Assembly (NCBI RefSeq): GCF_051020955.1
Contig: NC_135013.1
Span: 29,271,802 to 29,335,801, forward strand
Direction: 5' to 3'
DNA: 64,000 nt
DNA from: Megalopta genalis
Taxonomy: Eukaryota; Arthropoda; Insecta; Hymenoptera; Halictidae
Shown one piece after another: positions 1-11,190 of the stretch. The notes beneath the pieces are model-generated. The model was not told the origin of the DNA. It was given only the letters and a program-made list of their open reading frames with translations, and searched no databases. Position 1 is the stretch's first letter; the number at the start of each line of letters is the position of its first letter. The position numbers and the translations under genes were made by a program.

Positions 1-489
1 AAAAGGGATTCCGAATTCGCCGCTTTTACCCGGTGAATAGAATACCCGCGAATAACAGCCCACACGCGAAGAATTAAAAATTTCGACCATACATCAATCG
101 CGTGACGATGTTTAATCAAGCTTCGCGCACGACTTTCAGTCATCCGAACGCGCGTTTCATTTTTCGAAACAGTAAAGCCTTGTACGGTTTTAAGTAAATT
201 ACGCGGGCATGAACGAAATTAAATGTGATCGTTCATTTTATTCAATAGAAACGTGCGTGTTTGTCGAATTTCTTGAATAAGCAAACGAAAATTCGATCGA
301 TGCTTTTCCTTTTACGGAGCTGAATGCATTGCGAAAACAGGATTCGAGCACCTTAGAATTGTAAAAACGAATGAACCATTTTCCGCGTCGAGTGAATATC
401 TATATCTATGTTACAGGGACGGCTGAATTGGCTGTTTTGCAATTCACTTAGCCGCAAATGATATTTCAACAGCATATTCGCAGGCTCAC
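1..489 (-). other. Partial intron 9 of the VWC/mucin gene
   Basis: AT-rich sequence following the exon 9 donor. I see no coding signal, RNA gene or clear repeat in it. Confidence 0.6.
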
Positions 490-816
490 CGTGGCGTTCC
501 CGTGCACGAACTCTTCTTTGAACGCTGCGCTCGTCGCATTCGAGTGGATCGTGTCCCTGTTCCACAGAGTCACGTTTATTCTCCTCCAGTCCTCCGTCAC
601 CGTATCGTTTCCGGTCGCTTCTGGTAACAGAGTTGTCGATTCCGTCGCTGTGTCCGCCACGGACGAGAGATCCTCGATCACGGTGATCGTCGATCCCTCG
701 GCGCCGCTCGTTGAGAACGTCGTCGTCGCTGTCGTCGTCGGGTCGTTCGACGGATCCTCGTCCTCTTTACTGGCCAACGTCGACTCCAAGGTCGTCGATT
801 CGGCACTCGTTGTCGA
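490..816 (-). CDS. Exon 9: Thr/Ser-rich mucin-like region with N-glycosylation sequons
   Basis: This 327-bp exon encodes 109 codons (residues 380-488), phase 0-0. The first part is dense in Thr and Ser with interspersed Glu/Asp (for example STTSAESTTLES and DPTTTATTTFSTSG), as in mucin-like stalks. The second part carries four N-glycosylation sequons: NDT, NVT, NAT and NAT. The acceptor is CGCATTGCAG|TCG (817/816) and the donor is GCCACG|GTGAGC (490/489). Because the donor is good and no stop is reached, the protein continues in exons left of the window. The Thr/Glu repeats, together with the VWC domains, point to a secreted or matrix mucin such as tenectin. Other VWC-plus-mucin proteins are possible. 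Confidence 0.82.
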
Positions 817-903
817 CTGCAATGCGACGATTGTGTGTGCAACATGGCTTTTCTCGCGTCGGAAAATATTCATTCGACCGCGGACGTCGATACAGCTGAG
901 AAA

Positions 904-1123
904 TACAGTGATGTCTCTCTAATTGACGCTCAGATTGTCCAGAAAAATGGACAATTAGGGAAGAGGGGATACGATTATTCGAGCCTTGCAGCTCGTTTTC
1001 TATAATCGTTGACAATTCGTAAGTATAATAACGAACCGCAAGGCTCGAATAATCGGATCGCCTCTTCCCAAATTGTCCATTTTTGTGCGCAATCTGAGCG
1101 TCAATTAGAGAGACATTACTGTA
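904..1123. mobile_element. Family A hairpin MITE, copy 1
   Basis: The element runs from TACAGTGATGTCTC to GAGACATTACTGTA. Almost the whole length is an inverted repeat (arm motifs GACGCTCAGATTG and CAATCTGAGCGTC, then GATTATTCGAGCC and GGCTCGAATAATC) around a short loop. The TA at each end fits a TA-targeting (Tc1/mariner-like) non-autonomous element. There is no coding capacity. Confidence 0.85.
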
Positions 1124-1405
1124 GTCGCACGGGAGATTGAAAGGATGACCGAAGACGGCTCATGACGTCTTTTGATACCAATTCGCAATGAATCGGCCGC
1201 GGATCGATACGCGGAGTAAAAATGTTCGGCAGCTTTGCGTTTCTTCTTCAATCGTTTTAGTAGACCGCGAACATCGGCATTGTTAAATCCTTTTAATTTT
1301 TCCATTATCATTTCTCATTTTCCTAATTTCTTTTTAATTTTGAATTTTTTTAATTTTTCGATTCTTTTCTTTTTCATTTTTTATTTCATCATACTCTTGA
1401 ACAAT

Positions 1406-1722
1406 ATCAGAATACTTTGGAAACATATGCACAAAGTTTCAAACAAATATCTTGTGCGATGGAAAAGTTGTTTATATTAAATCACACGCGAATTCTTTTT
1501 CATTCATTTTTTAGAAAAAATCGCCGGCTACGTTTGTTGGTTTCTACAAAAATCGTCCATGATTAAAAATTAAATCAGAATACTTTGGAAACATATGCAC
1601 AAAGTTTCAAATAAATATCTTGTGGAGAAGTTGTTTATATTCAATAACGCGCGGATTCTGTTTCATTCATTTTTTAGAAAAAATCGCCGACTGTGTCGGT
1701 TTCTATAAAAATCCTCCAGTCA
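1406..1722. repeat. Tandem duplication, unit about 168 bp, two copies
   Basis: The motif ATCAGAATACTTTGGAAAC recurs at 1406 and 1574, followed by matching CACAAAGTTTCAAA and TTTAGAAAAAATCGCCG blocks. The copies differ by small indels, so the duplication is not recent. Confidence 0.8.
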
Positions 1723-2588
1723 ATCATCTGTTAATTGAATGAACAAATCAGAGCAATGCTCGCACGTTTCCAAACAACAGACTTTACTGGACTGTTAAGA
1801 AACGAGAGTTAATAAAGCCATGAATTCGAGTTGAATTTCTTTGAACACTGATCATCCTATTCGCGTATATTTCCTCGCGTTTTAGTTAAACTCTGGACCG
1901 TTTTAGCTTGGAAAGCGTAATGGATCCGAATCGAGTTCCTCTGAACGATGTTTCCATATCTTTCCGACGCGCAAACACAGAAAACGCTTCTCCGGCGATT
2001 CGTTAGGCGGCTCCCGCTTTCAGGACCGTGCGTTCAATGAAAACCGAAAATATATATTTTTCCGTTCCAACGTCAACGACGGAGTTGCTGCGATTGTTAC
2101 GTGCACGCGTGACGGCGTTCCCCGCGTGGGAAACGAAAGCACCGCGTGCATATGACGAATAAAAGTAAACATATCAAACCAATAAAAATTTCCAGCTTGA
2201 ATATTTTCGCAATCATAGACGGCAGGGGGCGGGGGGGAGGGTGACGGCGGGAGTAAAATTTCTCCGGCAAAATTGAGACCGTATAAAAACACAGCTATCC
2301 CATGTTCGAAACGACCTTTTCCGCGGAGTAACCGGCGCTTTGCAATTTCTGGTCACATTTTTACGGTTTCGCACATCTTCTGGCACAGTTTTACGGTCCC
2401 ATCCGTGGAGTGTAACGACGGGACGCGAGCAGCCGAATAAAAATCCTCGGCGAATAAACATTGCGATTAAATACACCGATGCTCGGAAAGAACGGGATCA
2501 ACGAGAATATCAGCTTCGAGAGACCGGATAAAGCCCGCGAAAAGGAACTTGAAAGTCGTCCGAAATTTCTCCGACGATGGGGGATTAC

Positions 2589-2828
2589 CTCTTCAGGGCT
2601 GGCCGGCGTCGTCGTGGCGAATTCCGGGCTGGATTTCACGTAGTCCACCGTCTCGACCAGAATCTCGTTGTCCATGATGTCCGTCTCGAACGTGGACGGC
2701 CAGGACGTGGAATCGGTCGGGATCGAGGACGATTCCTCGCGCACGGTCGTGCTCGAATCGATCCTTTCCTCGACTACTCGATGACCTCGTCCCTCCACCG
2801 GCGGGCTCGTTATTTGCTCCACTATCGG
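2589..2828 (-). CDS. Exon 8: start of Ser/Thr/Glu-rich mucin-like region
   Basis: This 240-bp exon encodes 80 whole codons (residues 300-379), phase 0-0. It opens PIVEQITSPPVEG and ends ATTTPASPEE. It is rich in Ser, Thr, Pro, Glu and Asp and has no cysteines. This is typical of extended, O-glycosylated extracellular regions. The acceptor is TTTTCTGCGTAG|CCG (the in-frame TAG is the splice AG itself) and the donor is GAAGAG|GTAATC. The choice of frame is supported by composition and by exact phase agreement with exons 7 and 9; the competing frame stops just before the donor. A second AG seven bases into the exon could act as an alternative acceptor (see findings). Confidence 0.82.
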
Positions 2829-3060
2829 CTACGCAGAAAATTGTCCGTCTGTGCATCGTTCAAGAATCTCACTTCTGCGCGATGTTCGCGAGAACGACGA
2901 ACGGAAGCTCGATAATCGCAAATAGAAAATTGCAAGATGTTGGAACGTCTTTGTTGCAACGTAGAGAATAACGTTGAATAAGGAGATACATACAGAAAAA
3001 GCGAGATACATTCTCTAGCCACGTTCATGAGTCAATTTTAATATATCCACAGAGTTTTAT

Positions 3061-3412
3061 ATACAGGGTGTCCCAAAAATGTCTCGCAATCCGAAAGTGG
3101 CGGGTTCCTCAGGTCATTCGAAGCAACTTTTTCCTTTACAAAAATGTTCTCCGAGGCACCGTTAACGAGTTATTAACGAAAAACAGTGACCAATGAGGCG
3201 CGAGGTGACCGAGCCAATGAGCGGAACTGGGCTTCGTGCGCTGGCTAACTGGGCCGCCTCGCGTCGGCCGTACTCGGTTCTTATTGGTCACTGTTTTTCG
3301 TTAATAACTCGTTAACGGTGCCTCGGAGAACATTTTTGTAAAGGAAGAAGTTGCTTCAAATGATCCGAGGTACCCGCCATTTCCGGATTACGAGACATTT
3401 TTGGGGCTATAT
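3061..3412. mobile_element. Family B palindromic element, copy 1
   Basis: A long inverted repeat with ends ATACAGGGTGTCCCAAAAAT and its imperfect complement near 3400-3412. Inner arms such as GTTATTAACGAAAAACAGTG and the complement CACTGTTTTTCGTTAATAAC lie at about 3169-3308. The centre contains GCCAATGAGCGGAACTGGG. It has no ORF and is non-autonomous. A second copy lies at 24361-24714. Confidence 0.82.
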
Positions 3413-4555
3413 ATTATCTTATTTATTGTTATAGTTTCATGCCGCAGTTCCATTATTATGTGCGTATTATTACGAACGAAGTTAACAATGGAAGCTGCTG
3501 CTACGAATTAGCATTCGAAAGACAAGAGAGATAACAATAGAGAGACGGCATCGTCGCTACAGTAATTGCAGCAACGCGATCTGAATTGTCAAATAATATA
3601 AACCCAAAGAATTTCTAAAATGATGAAAGCGCGCGCGAAATCGTTCGATTTGCTTCTGTATTTTGATTTCTCCGCTCGAACAACTTCCTTCCCATCGCGC
3701 GCATATTACACCGGAACATCGATATTTCTATAAAGCAATGCAGAACAGTTACTTTCAGCGGGTTAACAGCAAGCCAACTGAATGGTTATACCTGATCCGG
3801 CAAAAGGGACTTTAAAGGGGAACGCGAAAGTAAAGGGAACTAAAATTCTGCACGGTTGCTCCGGGGCAAATTGCGACTGATTTCTAATCGAATTTCATTG
3901 AAACGAAATATCAAAGGTCCCCCAAGATGGATTACGTACTTCAAGAGACTCGAAGGGGCGAGAGGGGGGGAGGGGAGGGTGAGGGAATTCTATTTCGAGG
4001 CAGAGGCAACGGCGTTTAATGCGCCATTGACAGCGTAAGAACGAGGAGAGGAGGACGGTCGCGCTATCGTCATCGATGCAAGAGTTCGTCCCCGGCGAAG
4101 CCACGTGATTTACAACCCGAATGGAATTTAATTAATGCAATCCTGCCGGAACGGACGCTGCGTCGCGCCGGTTAGACGTTTAACTTAGTTAATCTGGGAA
4201 CGCGAAGTGAAGCATTCCTCGTCAGTGACTTCGGCTTCGAATTGGACAGTCGTGCCTGTTACGCCGCCTGTCGACGGGGGGTGGGTGCCCCGAACTGCTC
4301 GAAACAATTACAGGACCGTTTATTCCAGCGGTTTTGCCGGCCCGTTATTGAAAACGTTTAATATCCGCGGCACTGTTATCAACTTCGGGACACGATGCTA
4401 CACGCCGGCCAGGCTCGATCAACTCTTAACCGAGGCCCCGGCGAGTTCGCGGAGCGGAAATGATGCGCCGCGGAATATTTGTTATCGGGGATACAACTTT
4501 GAGAAACGGTGTTTTCGAACCGTCGTCGTTGCTGCAGAAATCGATTTGCAAATTA

Positions 4556-4885
4556 ATTTAGACAATTTCGCGACGGATAGTTCGTGGAAAATTATGAGCT
4601 ACGATTGTAGAAGGAATGCGAGCACGATTATTTTTCGTATGAAAATTCCCCGCGGCGGATATTTCAGTAAATCCGTATCTCGAGTTTGAACCGATTAATC
4701 GAATTAACAATTGTACGAATAAACTGGAATAATTTAGTAGCGTTATCGTCCACGGTTCCAGCAAAAGTCCACCGGAATTAATTGCGATAATTTCTTCGAG
4801 GACAGTCCGTAGAAAATTTCGTCGGTAGATTAAACGAGGAATGCGAGCATAATTATTGTCCAAATGAAAATTCCTTCCGGCGGAA
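4556..4885. repeat. Degenerate tandem duplication, offset about 225 bp
   Basis: Blocks around AATGCGAGCA, ATGAAAATTCC and CGGCGG recur at about 4615-4660 and 4841-4885, with substitutions and indels. Confidence 0.5.
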
Positions 4886-5573
4886 AAATTCGTGTTTCAT
4901 TATCCAGAATGTCACGATTGTTACTTTATAATTTGCTACATTTTTCGCGTGAATTCTGCGATATTTTGTTGCTTGTCGAATCGACGTTAAATCGTGTTTC
5001 AAGGAAATCGATGGGTAGATCTCCGCGGTAAGATACGCTTTGATCCTGTGCAGCGTGAGAAAGGGGATTTTTCTCGTGCAACGTGCCACGGGTATATCCT
5101 TCGGATGTTAAAATTTCGTGTCACCTGCACGGGGAACGCCCGGGGAATACGAGAACAGTGATTTCGAGACAGCCGAATGAGGATCGAACGGCGAGACCGA
5201 TTTTTTCCTCCTTCGGTTTTACGCTGCTCTCTTCTCTCTGTGCGCGATTTTTCGGTCGGTTTTACGTCGCTTCTGCCGGATATTCTCGGATACGCGAAAT
5301 TTATTGGTGTCGGGGTCTGGCTGTTCCGTTAGCGTATCGGAAAATACGAAAACATAGGCGCTGCAACACGAGTTAATATCTCAATACTATCGAATGCCTC
5401 GTTCCGTATCTTTTTCCAAAGAAATTCCCTTTCGGAGATTTATTCCTCCTAAATGTTCAACGACCGTTTCCGCGAGACAGATAATTACACTCCGTCGATT
5501 ATACTGTAATTTAAACAATTTTGAACTACTTCTCTTATTTATTGATATTTGTAGGAATTCTAGAATCTGGCGA

Positions 5574-5735
5574 TATATATATATATATATATTATTTATA
5601 TTATTATATATATTATATATTATATTATTATTTTATTATTATAATATTATATTATTTATATTATTATATATATTATATATTATATTATTATTTTATTATT
5701 ATTATATTATATTATTTATATTATTATATATATAT
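5574..5735. repeat. AT-rich 60-bp tandem repeat, about 2.5 copies
   Basis: After a TA dinucleotide run, blocks made only of A and T repeat with a period of exactly 60 bases (compare 5591-5640, 5651-5700 and 5711-5735). Reading frames through it are artefacts rich in Tyr, Ile and Leu. Confidence 0.85.
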
Positions 5736-5805
5736 TTATTGCTGTTTATTTTTTAAGAATCTAATTTCGCATTCGTGAAATAAATTACAGACTCTGTCAA
5801 CGAAT

Positions 5806-6028
5806 TACAGTAATGTCTCCCTAATTGACGCTCAGATTGTACACGAAAATGGACAATTTTGGAAGAGGAGATACGATTGTTCGAGCCTTTCGGTTCGTTT
5901 TTTTTATAGTTACGAACTGTCAACTGTCAACAAAAACGAGCTGCAAGGTTCGAACAATCGTATCTCCTCTTCCCAAATTGTCCATTTTTGTGCACAATCT
6001 GAGCGTCAGTTAGGGAGACATTACTGTA
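5806..6028. mobile_element. Family A hairpin MITE, copy 2
   Basis: Ends are TACAGTAATGTCTCCC and GGGAGACATTACTGTA. The internal arms GGAAGAGGAGATACGATTG and CAATCGTATCTCCTCTTCC are perfectly complementary. This is one of the best-preserved copies in the window. Confidence 0.88.
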
Positions 6029-6268
6029 CAGAGCATTCGAATCGTCTAAGATTGCGAACTTCTCTAATTTTGAACAAAAGAGATTCCTTGGAGATTGTTA
6101 ATCGGAAAATAGAGATTGAGAGCAGATGATCTAGAAAAAAAGTGCGAAAGTCTCTCTGGAGAGAAATAGTTAGATACCGTAACGGCACGAAAAGCGTTGT
6201 TATAGATGAGAAGGAATGATATATCAAGTCGAAGAGAAGAAAAACGAAGGAAATGAGGAAAAACGTAC

Positions 6269-6363
6269 GAAGAAATTGGTCTCCTTGCGAAACTTGGCGT
6301 AGTCCTTGCTGATGAACGCGTACGAGGCGTAGTTCTGGGTGGCCTTAACCTCGATGCTACCGC
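6269..6363 (-). CDS. Exon 7: post-VWC segment rich in Tyr/Phe/Lys
   Basis: This 95-bp exon encodes residues 269-299 and completes Ser268 from exon 6. The visible peptide includes SIEVKATQNYASYAF and ISKDYAKFRKETNFF. Codon use is GC-rich at third positions, unlike the AT-rich flanks, and this is what marks the stretch as coding. The acceptor is TTCAAG|GC, weak in pyrimidines but with a CTGAC branch-like motif about 17 bases upstream. The donor is TTC|GTACGT. The exon is phase 1 to phase 0, exactly what is needed to join exon 6 (phase 1) to exon 8 (phase 0). An alternative acceptor 24 bp upstream (ATAAG|AA, exon start 6387) keeps the same phase and would add eight residues. I know no named domain here. 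The aromatic/lysine pattern looks conserved-protein-like rather than mucin-like. Confidence 0.75.
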
Positions 6364-7696
6364 CTTGAACGTTTAATCTGTCAGTTTCTTATGGCATTCG
6401 GGCTAGAACACCTAGGTGGTAATCAGGGTTGTGAAAGAGCACAGGGTTTTTATGGTGTAGCCGACCCGGCTCGCGTTTCCGGTCACTTTTTCGCGGCGAC
6501 TGGGATAGATCAAGATCTACTTTCGTTCCGCTGTTAGCGAGTATCATCAAAAGATCGTAAAAACCAACGGAAACTAAAGGCGAAACCCGAGTTCATTGAA
6601 TCTCCACCATTATAAAAGCACGCCGCGAGAACGTCGATGGTAAATGTAATTAAATAAATAAAGAAGTTTACCGGACAGAACGTCGAATAAAGTGAAAAGA
6701 TACGTTCGGTAAATTTTCTGTCAGCTATCTAAAGCCTTATATAGAAGCTGCGGCACTGTTACACCTCCCTAAATAAGATCGTGCAAGATTTACTGTTATT
6801 GGACTCTCAAGAATGTTCTATCTTAGGTGTGGAAAACAAGAAAAAAAAAGAGAAAGAAAATGCTCGCGTATAAACGAAAATAAACGATTCTCAGCACCGG
6901 ACCGCCGAAAACTATTTTCCCAGAGGTATACACAAGTAAAACAGTTCATAAATAAATAGAACCAGGTAGGTGTATCTCCGCTGGATTCGCAATAAAACGG
7001 AAACAAACGACGACACGGTGTTTACCCTAAAAATAGAAGATAAATGAAACTTGCCAGATTTTCAATTAACGTCGAAAGCGTTTTCGTTGGGTGGCCCGAA
7101 TTAAAACTCGCTCGAAATTCCTCCGGGGGAAACCGCGGTCAAATCGAACAGCAATCTTTGCTCGGCAAAAAAAAAGTGCTGCTTGTCTAAATATTAACAG
7201 AATCAATGTCGAAATTAGAGATGACCGTTCATCCTATGATATCTGATGCGTTTGACTCTGTAGAAATGCGGTGACACGATATAAAATCTCTCAGAAACCG
7301 CGACTCTGCATTGAACAGTCTAACATTGTTTTACATTCACAGTTTGAACATTTTTCACATTATATGTACATAAAAATATGTAGAATTTATCGAGAGGACT
7401 TGCACGAAAAATCTGGTTCGAGAGGCAACCTCACGCATTTATTGTAACTATACTCTCGATTCTATTTATAGTGATTATTCGAAGGTATCATGACTTAGTA
7501 AATTCTTTGAAGATTGTATTTTAATATAAATTTGAAGTAAATTGCAAAGGGTGATCTAGTTCGACGTATTTACGCGGCGATGCGTTGTGCCTGAAGGCGA
7601 AACAGGGGAAACGAAAAGTAGAAACGCGAGCCGGTCGGTCGAGTCGGGCGGGGCGAAATCGCGGCAACCCTGATGCAACGTGATCCACAGACTCAC
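6364..7696 (-). other. Intron 6
   Basis: 1.3 kb of AT-rich non-coding sequence. No repeat family, RNA gene or coding signal was recognised. Confidence 0.65.
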
Positions 7697-7888
7697 TGCA
7701 ATTGTAGGTGGACGGGCAGCAGTGACCCTCGCGGACGATGGGGCTGCATCCTTGAAGAGGAGGCGCGCAGGCGAGCGGCACGCAACGCACCGCGCCCATC
7801 GCGCAGAAACAATTGTCGCAGGCGGCCTTCCACTCGATGTCCCTGACCATCTCGCCCTCCTCGTACACGCGGGAGCCCACGCGACACC
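7697..7888 (-). CDS. Exon 6: third VWC domain (VWC3)
   Basis: This exon encodes residues 205-267 with split codons at both ends (phase 1-1). It is a full VWC domain with ten cysteines at about residues 205, 227, 230, 232, 239, 244, 251, 260, 261 and 267. It opens CRVGSRVYEEGE and closes CCPSTYNC. The acceptor is CATTTCGCAG|GG (7889/7888) and the donor is TTGCA|GTGAGT (7697/7696). A 7.8-kb repeat-bearing intron separates it from exon 5, and a 1.3-kb intron separates it from exon 7. The loop between the first and second cysteines is three residues longer than in VWC1 and VWC2. It is the last VWC domain visible in the window; more could lie beyond the left edge. Confidence 0.93.
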
Positions 7889-8318
7889 CTGCGAAATGGA
7901 ATAATTGCATCCTTTAGCTCGTCAACTTGAAGAGAAGTGCACGCCGAACGCCCCGCTGGTGGAATCCAACGCGGAGCACTCGTCGGCTTCCCTCGTTTGC
8001 TTTGAAAAACTGCTGTTGTTTCAAACCTTTGCACCCTCCCACGGCCGTTACCTTCGTTGCCATTAATCGATCCTTGTCGAAGTGCACGTTAGAATGCAAA
8101 TTTTTAGGGAGGGACCGAAACGGTTTAACTCGCTTCGACGATTTATTTTATTCCTTGGCGATGCACGGGATATATAAATGGGCTGTTATCATTTTTTTTG
8201 TAACGGAGTTGTGCGAGGATAAAGCTAGACTCGAAGACCAGATTTTTATAGCTCGTTGTTTATACTGTTCTGTACTCCTTGCCGTATTTTGAGGAGTCTG
8301 GAGATCTTTTTATCAACA

Positions 8319-8546
8319 ACTAGACTATGGATTTTTATGCATAATAAAAATTGTCTGCATCGGTTGCAAGAAATAGAAACGAAATAGAACGTTCTTTCTT
8401 TCTTTAATAATTTTAATGGATTAAAAATAATGTATTTACGTTTCTAAAATTGTTTGATGTCTGTGCTGTTTCAAATTGCAATTGTGCTATTTCAATTTTA
8501 AGCTACTCAATTCTTTCATAAATGCATAAAATCCGCAGACTGGTAA
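8319..8546. mobile_element. Family D inverted-repeat element, copy 1
   Basis: The left end ACTAGACTATGGATTTTTATGC and the right end GCATAAAATCCGCAGACTGG are imperfect complements. The interior is AT-rich, with no ORF. Related copies lie at 26588-26773 and 57256-57478. Just upstream (8273-8303), CTTGCCGTATTTTGAGGAGTC resembles the start of the TTAA element at 50433. Confidence 0.7.
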
Positions 8547-9026
8547 TAACTAATTAAGTATGTGAAAGTTATTCCGTTGTTTTATAAATTCAATAAAAAT
8601 AATTTAATAAAATTTAACGAATATAAATTTTTGCTTCTGCTTCTAAGGAACGATTACGATCGAAACAATTCTAAACACACGTTTTGACTGTGAAGAAAAT
8701 GGTACGCCGAGGTGTTAACGTATCTCGGCTGTCAACGTCACGTGTCGCGACCGTAATCTGATATTTCTCGTAACGAAAACCAAGTTTATACATCCGCCTA
8801 TCTGAAATTATAACGCGCGCCGTGACATTCGGAGAACTTATACCCAAGTCATCCGTGACAACGTCTCTTCTCATGTATTCTAACAAGATGCATTCGATTT
8901 TATCGTAGCTGTGAAAGCCAAAACAAACGTGGGATAGCGGCACACAAAATTCGCGTTGTACTAGGTACGGTAATTTTTTCTTTTCATTCCAAGTGATAGC
9001 AAAATTAAAAAAAAGAAAGCATTTTA

Positions 9027-9107
9027 GCTTTAATAGACTATAAAAGCTCTAATAGACTTTAGCCATTTTTAGCTTTAATAGACTTTAATAGCTCTAATAG
9101 ACTAGTC
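9027..9107. repeat. Short minisatellite with AGCTTTAATAGACTTTA-like units
   Basis: Alternating AGCTTTAATAGACT and AGCTCTAATAGACT units recur four to five times with a period of about 18 bases. Confidence 0.65.
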
Positions 9108-9169
9108 CCTTTATCATCTAAAAAAATTGAGATCATTTAGTTCAGTTCTGAAAAATGCATTGCGCTTTA

Positions 9170-9203
9170 AAAGGTGTACGAACACTTTTGTGGGCCACTG
9201 TAT
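9170..9203. mobile_element. Terminal fragment of a mariner-type element
   Basis: AGGTGTACGAACACTTTTG followed by GGGCCACTGTA resembles a mariner terminal inverted repeat when read in reverse complement (TACAGTGGCCC start). No matching left end was seen nearby, so this is a solo end. Confidence 0.45.
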
Positions 9204-9307
9204 ATTAAAAATGTTCGAACAGAGTAGTATTATTCAAAATTCAATCATTTATTACTCGAATCTCCGTTGCATTATAAAAGTGCCGAAACACAGAATCCGA
9301 ATATTAA

Positions 9308-9504
9308 CCCTTTGCACTCGAAGCTATTTTAAATATAAATCCAAAATAATTTTTCTAACTTGTACAGTATTTCCATTTTATATGACAAAGTGCATTTACA
9401 CAGTTACACTTTTAACAATTTTTGAAATCTAAACTTTGATAATATAAAAATGATTTTGAAACAATTTTAGTGGTGCCTCAAAGTCGCCACTCGAGTGCAA
9501 AGGG
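9308..9504. mobile_element. Family C TTAA-flanked MITE, copy 1
   Basis: TTAA at 9304-9307 and 9505-9508 flanks CCCTTTGCACTCGA and TCGAGTGCAAAGGG ends. The TTAA target duplication and the CCC start are hallmarks of piggyBac-type transposition. At 197 bp it is non-coding. Confidence 0.85.
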
Positions 9505-10929
9505 TTAAAAACGCGACCAATCGCTTCCATCGTTCCGCTCCGCTGTTTCCAAAATCGACATCATTTTTATCGACGACAACGTTCACAGCTGCTCCGCAAA
9601 CGGCAATAAACAGTAATTCGTCGCTGCGTAAACAGCGGTCAGAAGGAAACGCCGGTATCTTCGAGCTCCTTCTCGTATCTCGTCAAGCAAAGATTTCTCG
9701 CAACGGCTCCGGCAAATCCATTTCATCGCGGCCCGTTGCGCAAGAAAAAGAACCTCGGCTGGGGAAATAAAAACCCAACACCCTACCGAATCCTCTGGAC
9801 CGATCGAACCCCGTCCGCAGTCGTCCGGGGGTGGCGGTGTAACCCCGGGACCCACCCCTTGTCGCGCGAAAACCCATTGATTTCGAATCCGCCGTTCGTT
9901 CGCGAAATCCGCCGGGGGAAAAAAACGGGGCCGAGCTTTAAAACCGAACGCGGCGTGATAACGTATTTCACGACCTCCGACCCGACCCGACCACCTCCCC
10001 CCGGATTCCATTTTCCAGCGTTCAGGTTCAAAGGGTGCGTGCACGATGATAATCAACAAGCGAGAAATCCCGCAATTTAACTTTCGAGCGAACGCGACAC
10101 CCCGGCGAACAACGAGACGGGTTTCTAGGGTTGGCCGGGGCGGGGAGAGGCCGGGGAAGGAGGATATAATCTCTCTCGGATCCATTCGACGGAAGGTGAT
10201 ACAGCACTTCATAAAGCACCGTGAGCCAATCTCCTACCGCGGCCCACCGTAATTCCATTCTCACCCCCCCCCCTTCGGATCGCTCGAAAGAAGATCGAAG
10301 GAACCCAATATCGGCCGATGATCCGTTTCCGGGCGGAGTTCTATCTTGAGAACGTCACCCGGGGGCGTTATCACGGGGTCACTGCGTTCTTCGACGGGAC
10401 GTTGGACCCGTTGTTTTCTCCTGTCCCGGCGAAACGAGCTCCGCGTGATCGTTATTTAGCCGATCGGACGGCCGCCTTCGACGAGGACGCTGCTCCCCTC
10501 GTAGCCACCATAAATTAGGTGACCGCGGCCGTCTCTGTATCAGGCTAACTTTGTCCGACTTCGGTTCAGAGTTCTGCAGAATTACAATCGAATTGCTCGA
10601 GAAATTTTAGTCACAAAGTAATTCGGTTACGTTACGATTCGGTCGCGTTGTAATTCGTAATTCAGATGAACGTTTGATTGAGTTACAATTTCATTCGTAA
10701 TCGAAGTCGGAGCGCGATTGTAAAATAAATTACAGTAATTACAAATCACGGTGAATTAAAATTAGGGATCAAGAAATAGTTATTGAATTGTATATTAACA
10801 ATTGTTCCATGTCTTTTGCCATTTTACTGGATTCTATTTTAATTTACAACAATTTGTATTGTTTACTTGTCATCGCGAATTGATGTGGAGCAAATCGCTG
10901 TGATTTAAGTTCTTTACTTGCTCGTATAA

Positions 10930-10933
10930 TAAT

Positions 10934-10973
<40 letters not shown>

Positions 10974-11190
10974 CTATATAATGTACATATAATAATATAT
11001 ATAAATAAATAGATATAATGAAATTAATATATAATAAATAATATACTATATAATATAATAATAATATAATATAATATATAATATAATATATAATATAATA
11101 AATAATATAAATAAATAAAAGAATGAAATATTTAGTACTATTAGAATTCGAATATTTAGAATATTTAAATATTATATTCTATTAGAATAT
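10930..11190. repeat. AT-rich low-complexity block with TA microsatellite
   Basis: A TA dinucleotide run at about 10940-10968 is followed by irregular ATA/TAATA repeats to about 11190. Confidence 0.8.

Larger units (their letters stand above)
817..2588 (-). other. Intron 8
   Basis: Besides the family A hairpin and the 168-bp tandem duplication, it has a G-rich run near 2221-2250. No other coding signal is seen. Confidence 0.7.
2829..6268 (-). other. Intron 7
   Basis: It contains a family B palindrome, a weak duplicated block (4.6 and 4.85 kb), an AT-rich 60-bp tandem repeat and a family A hairpin. The 160-codon ORF at 4207-4689 (+) has no recognisable domain, and I do not call it a gene. 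Confidence 0.65.

Noticed and set aside
2593..2856. Alternative frame for exon 8 (Asp/Arg/His-rich)
   Set aside because: It stops just before the donor and does not match the phase of exon 9, while the Ser/Thr/Glu frame matches both neighbours.
4207..4689. 160-codon plus-strand frame in intron 7
   Set aside because: No domain or signal peptide; its 3' part lies in a degenerate duplicated block.
5394..5778. Tyr/Ile/Leu-rich plus-strand frames
   Set aside because: Translation of the AT-only 60-bp tandem repeat.
8036..8075. Possible 21-bp microexon with AAG|GTAACG donor in intron 5
   Set aside because: Phase would fit, but the acceptor is weak, and the 39-bp exon at 15730 already supplies the needed linker and Gly codon.
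9583..10212. 209-codon minus-strand frame in intron 5
   Set aside because: GC-rich, no recognisable domain, overlapped by equally long frames on the other strand. It has a good acceptor-like CCCCAG inside but no fitting donor or phase.
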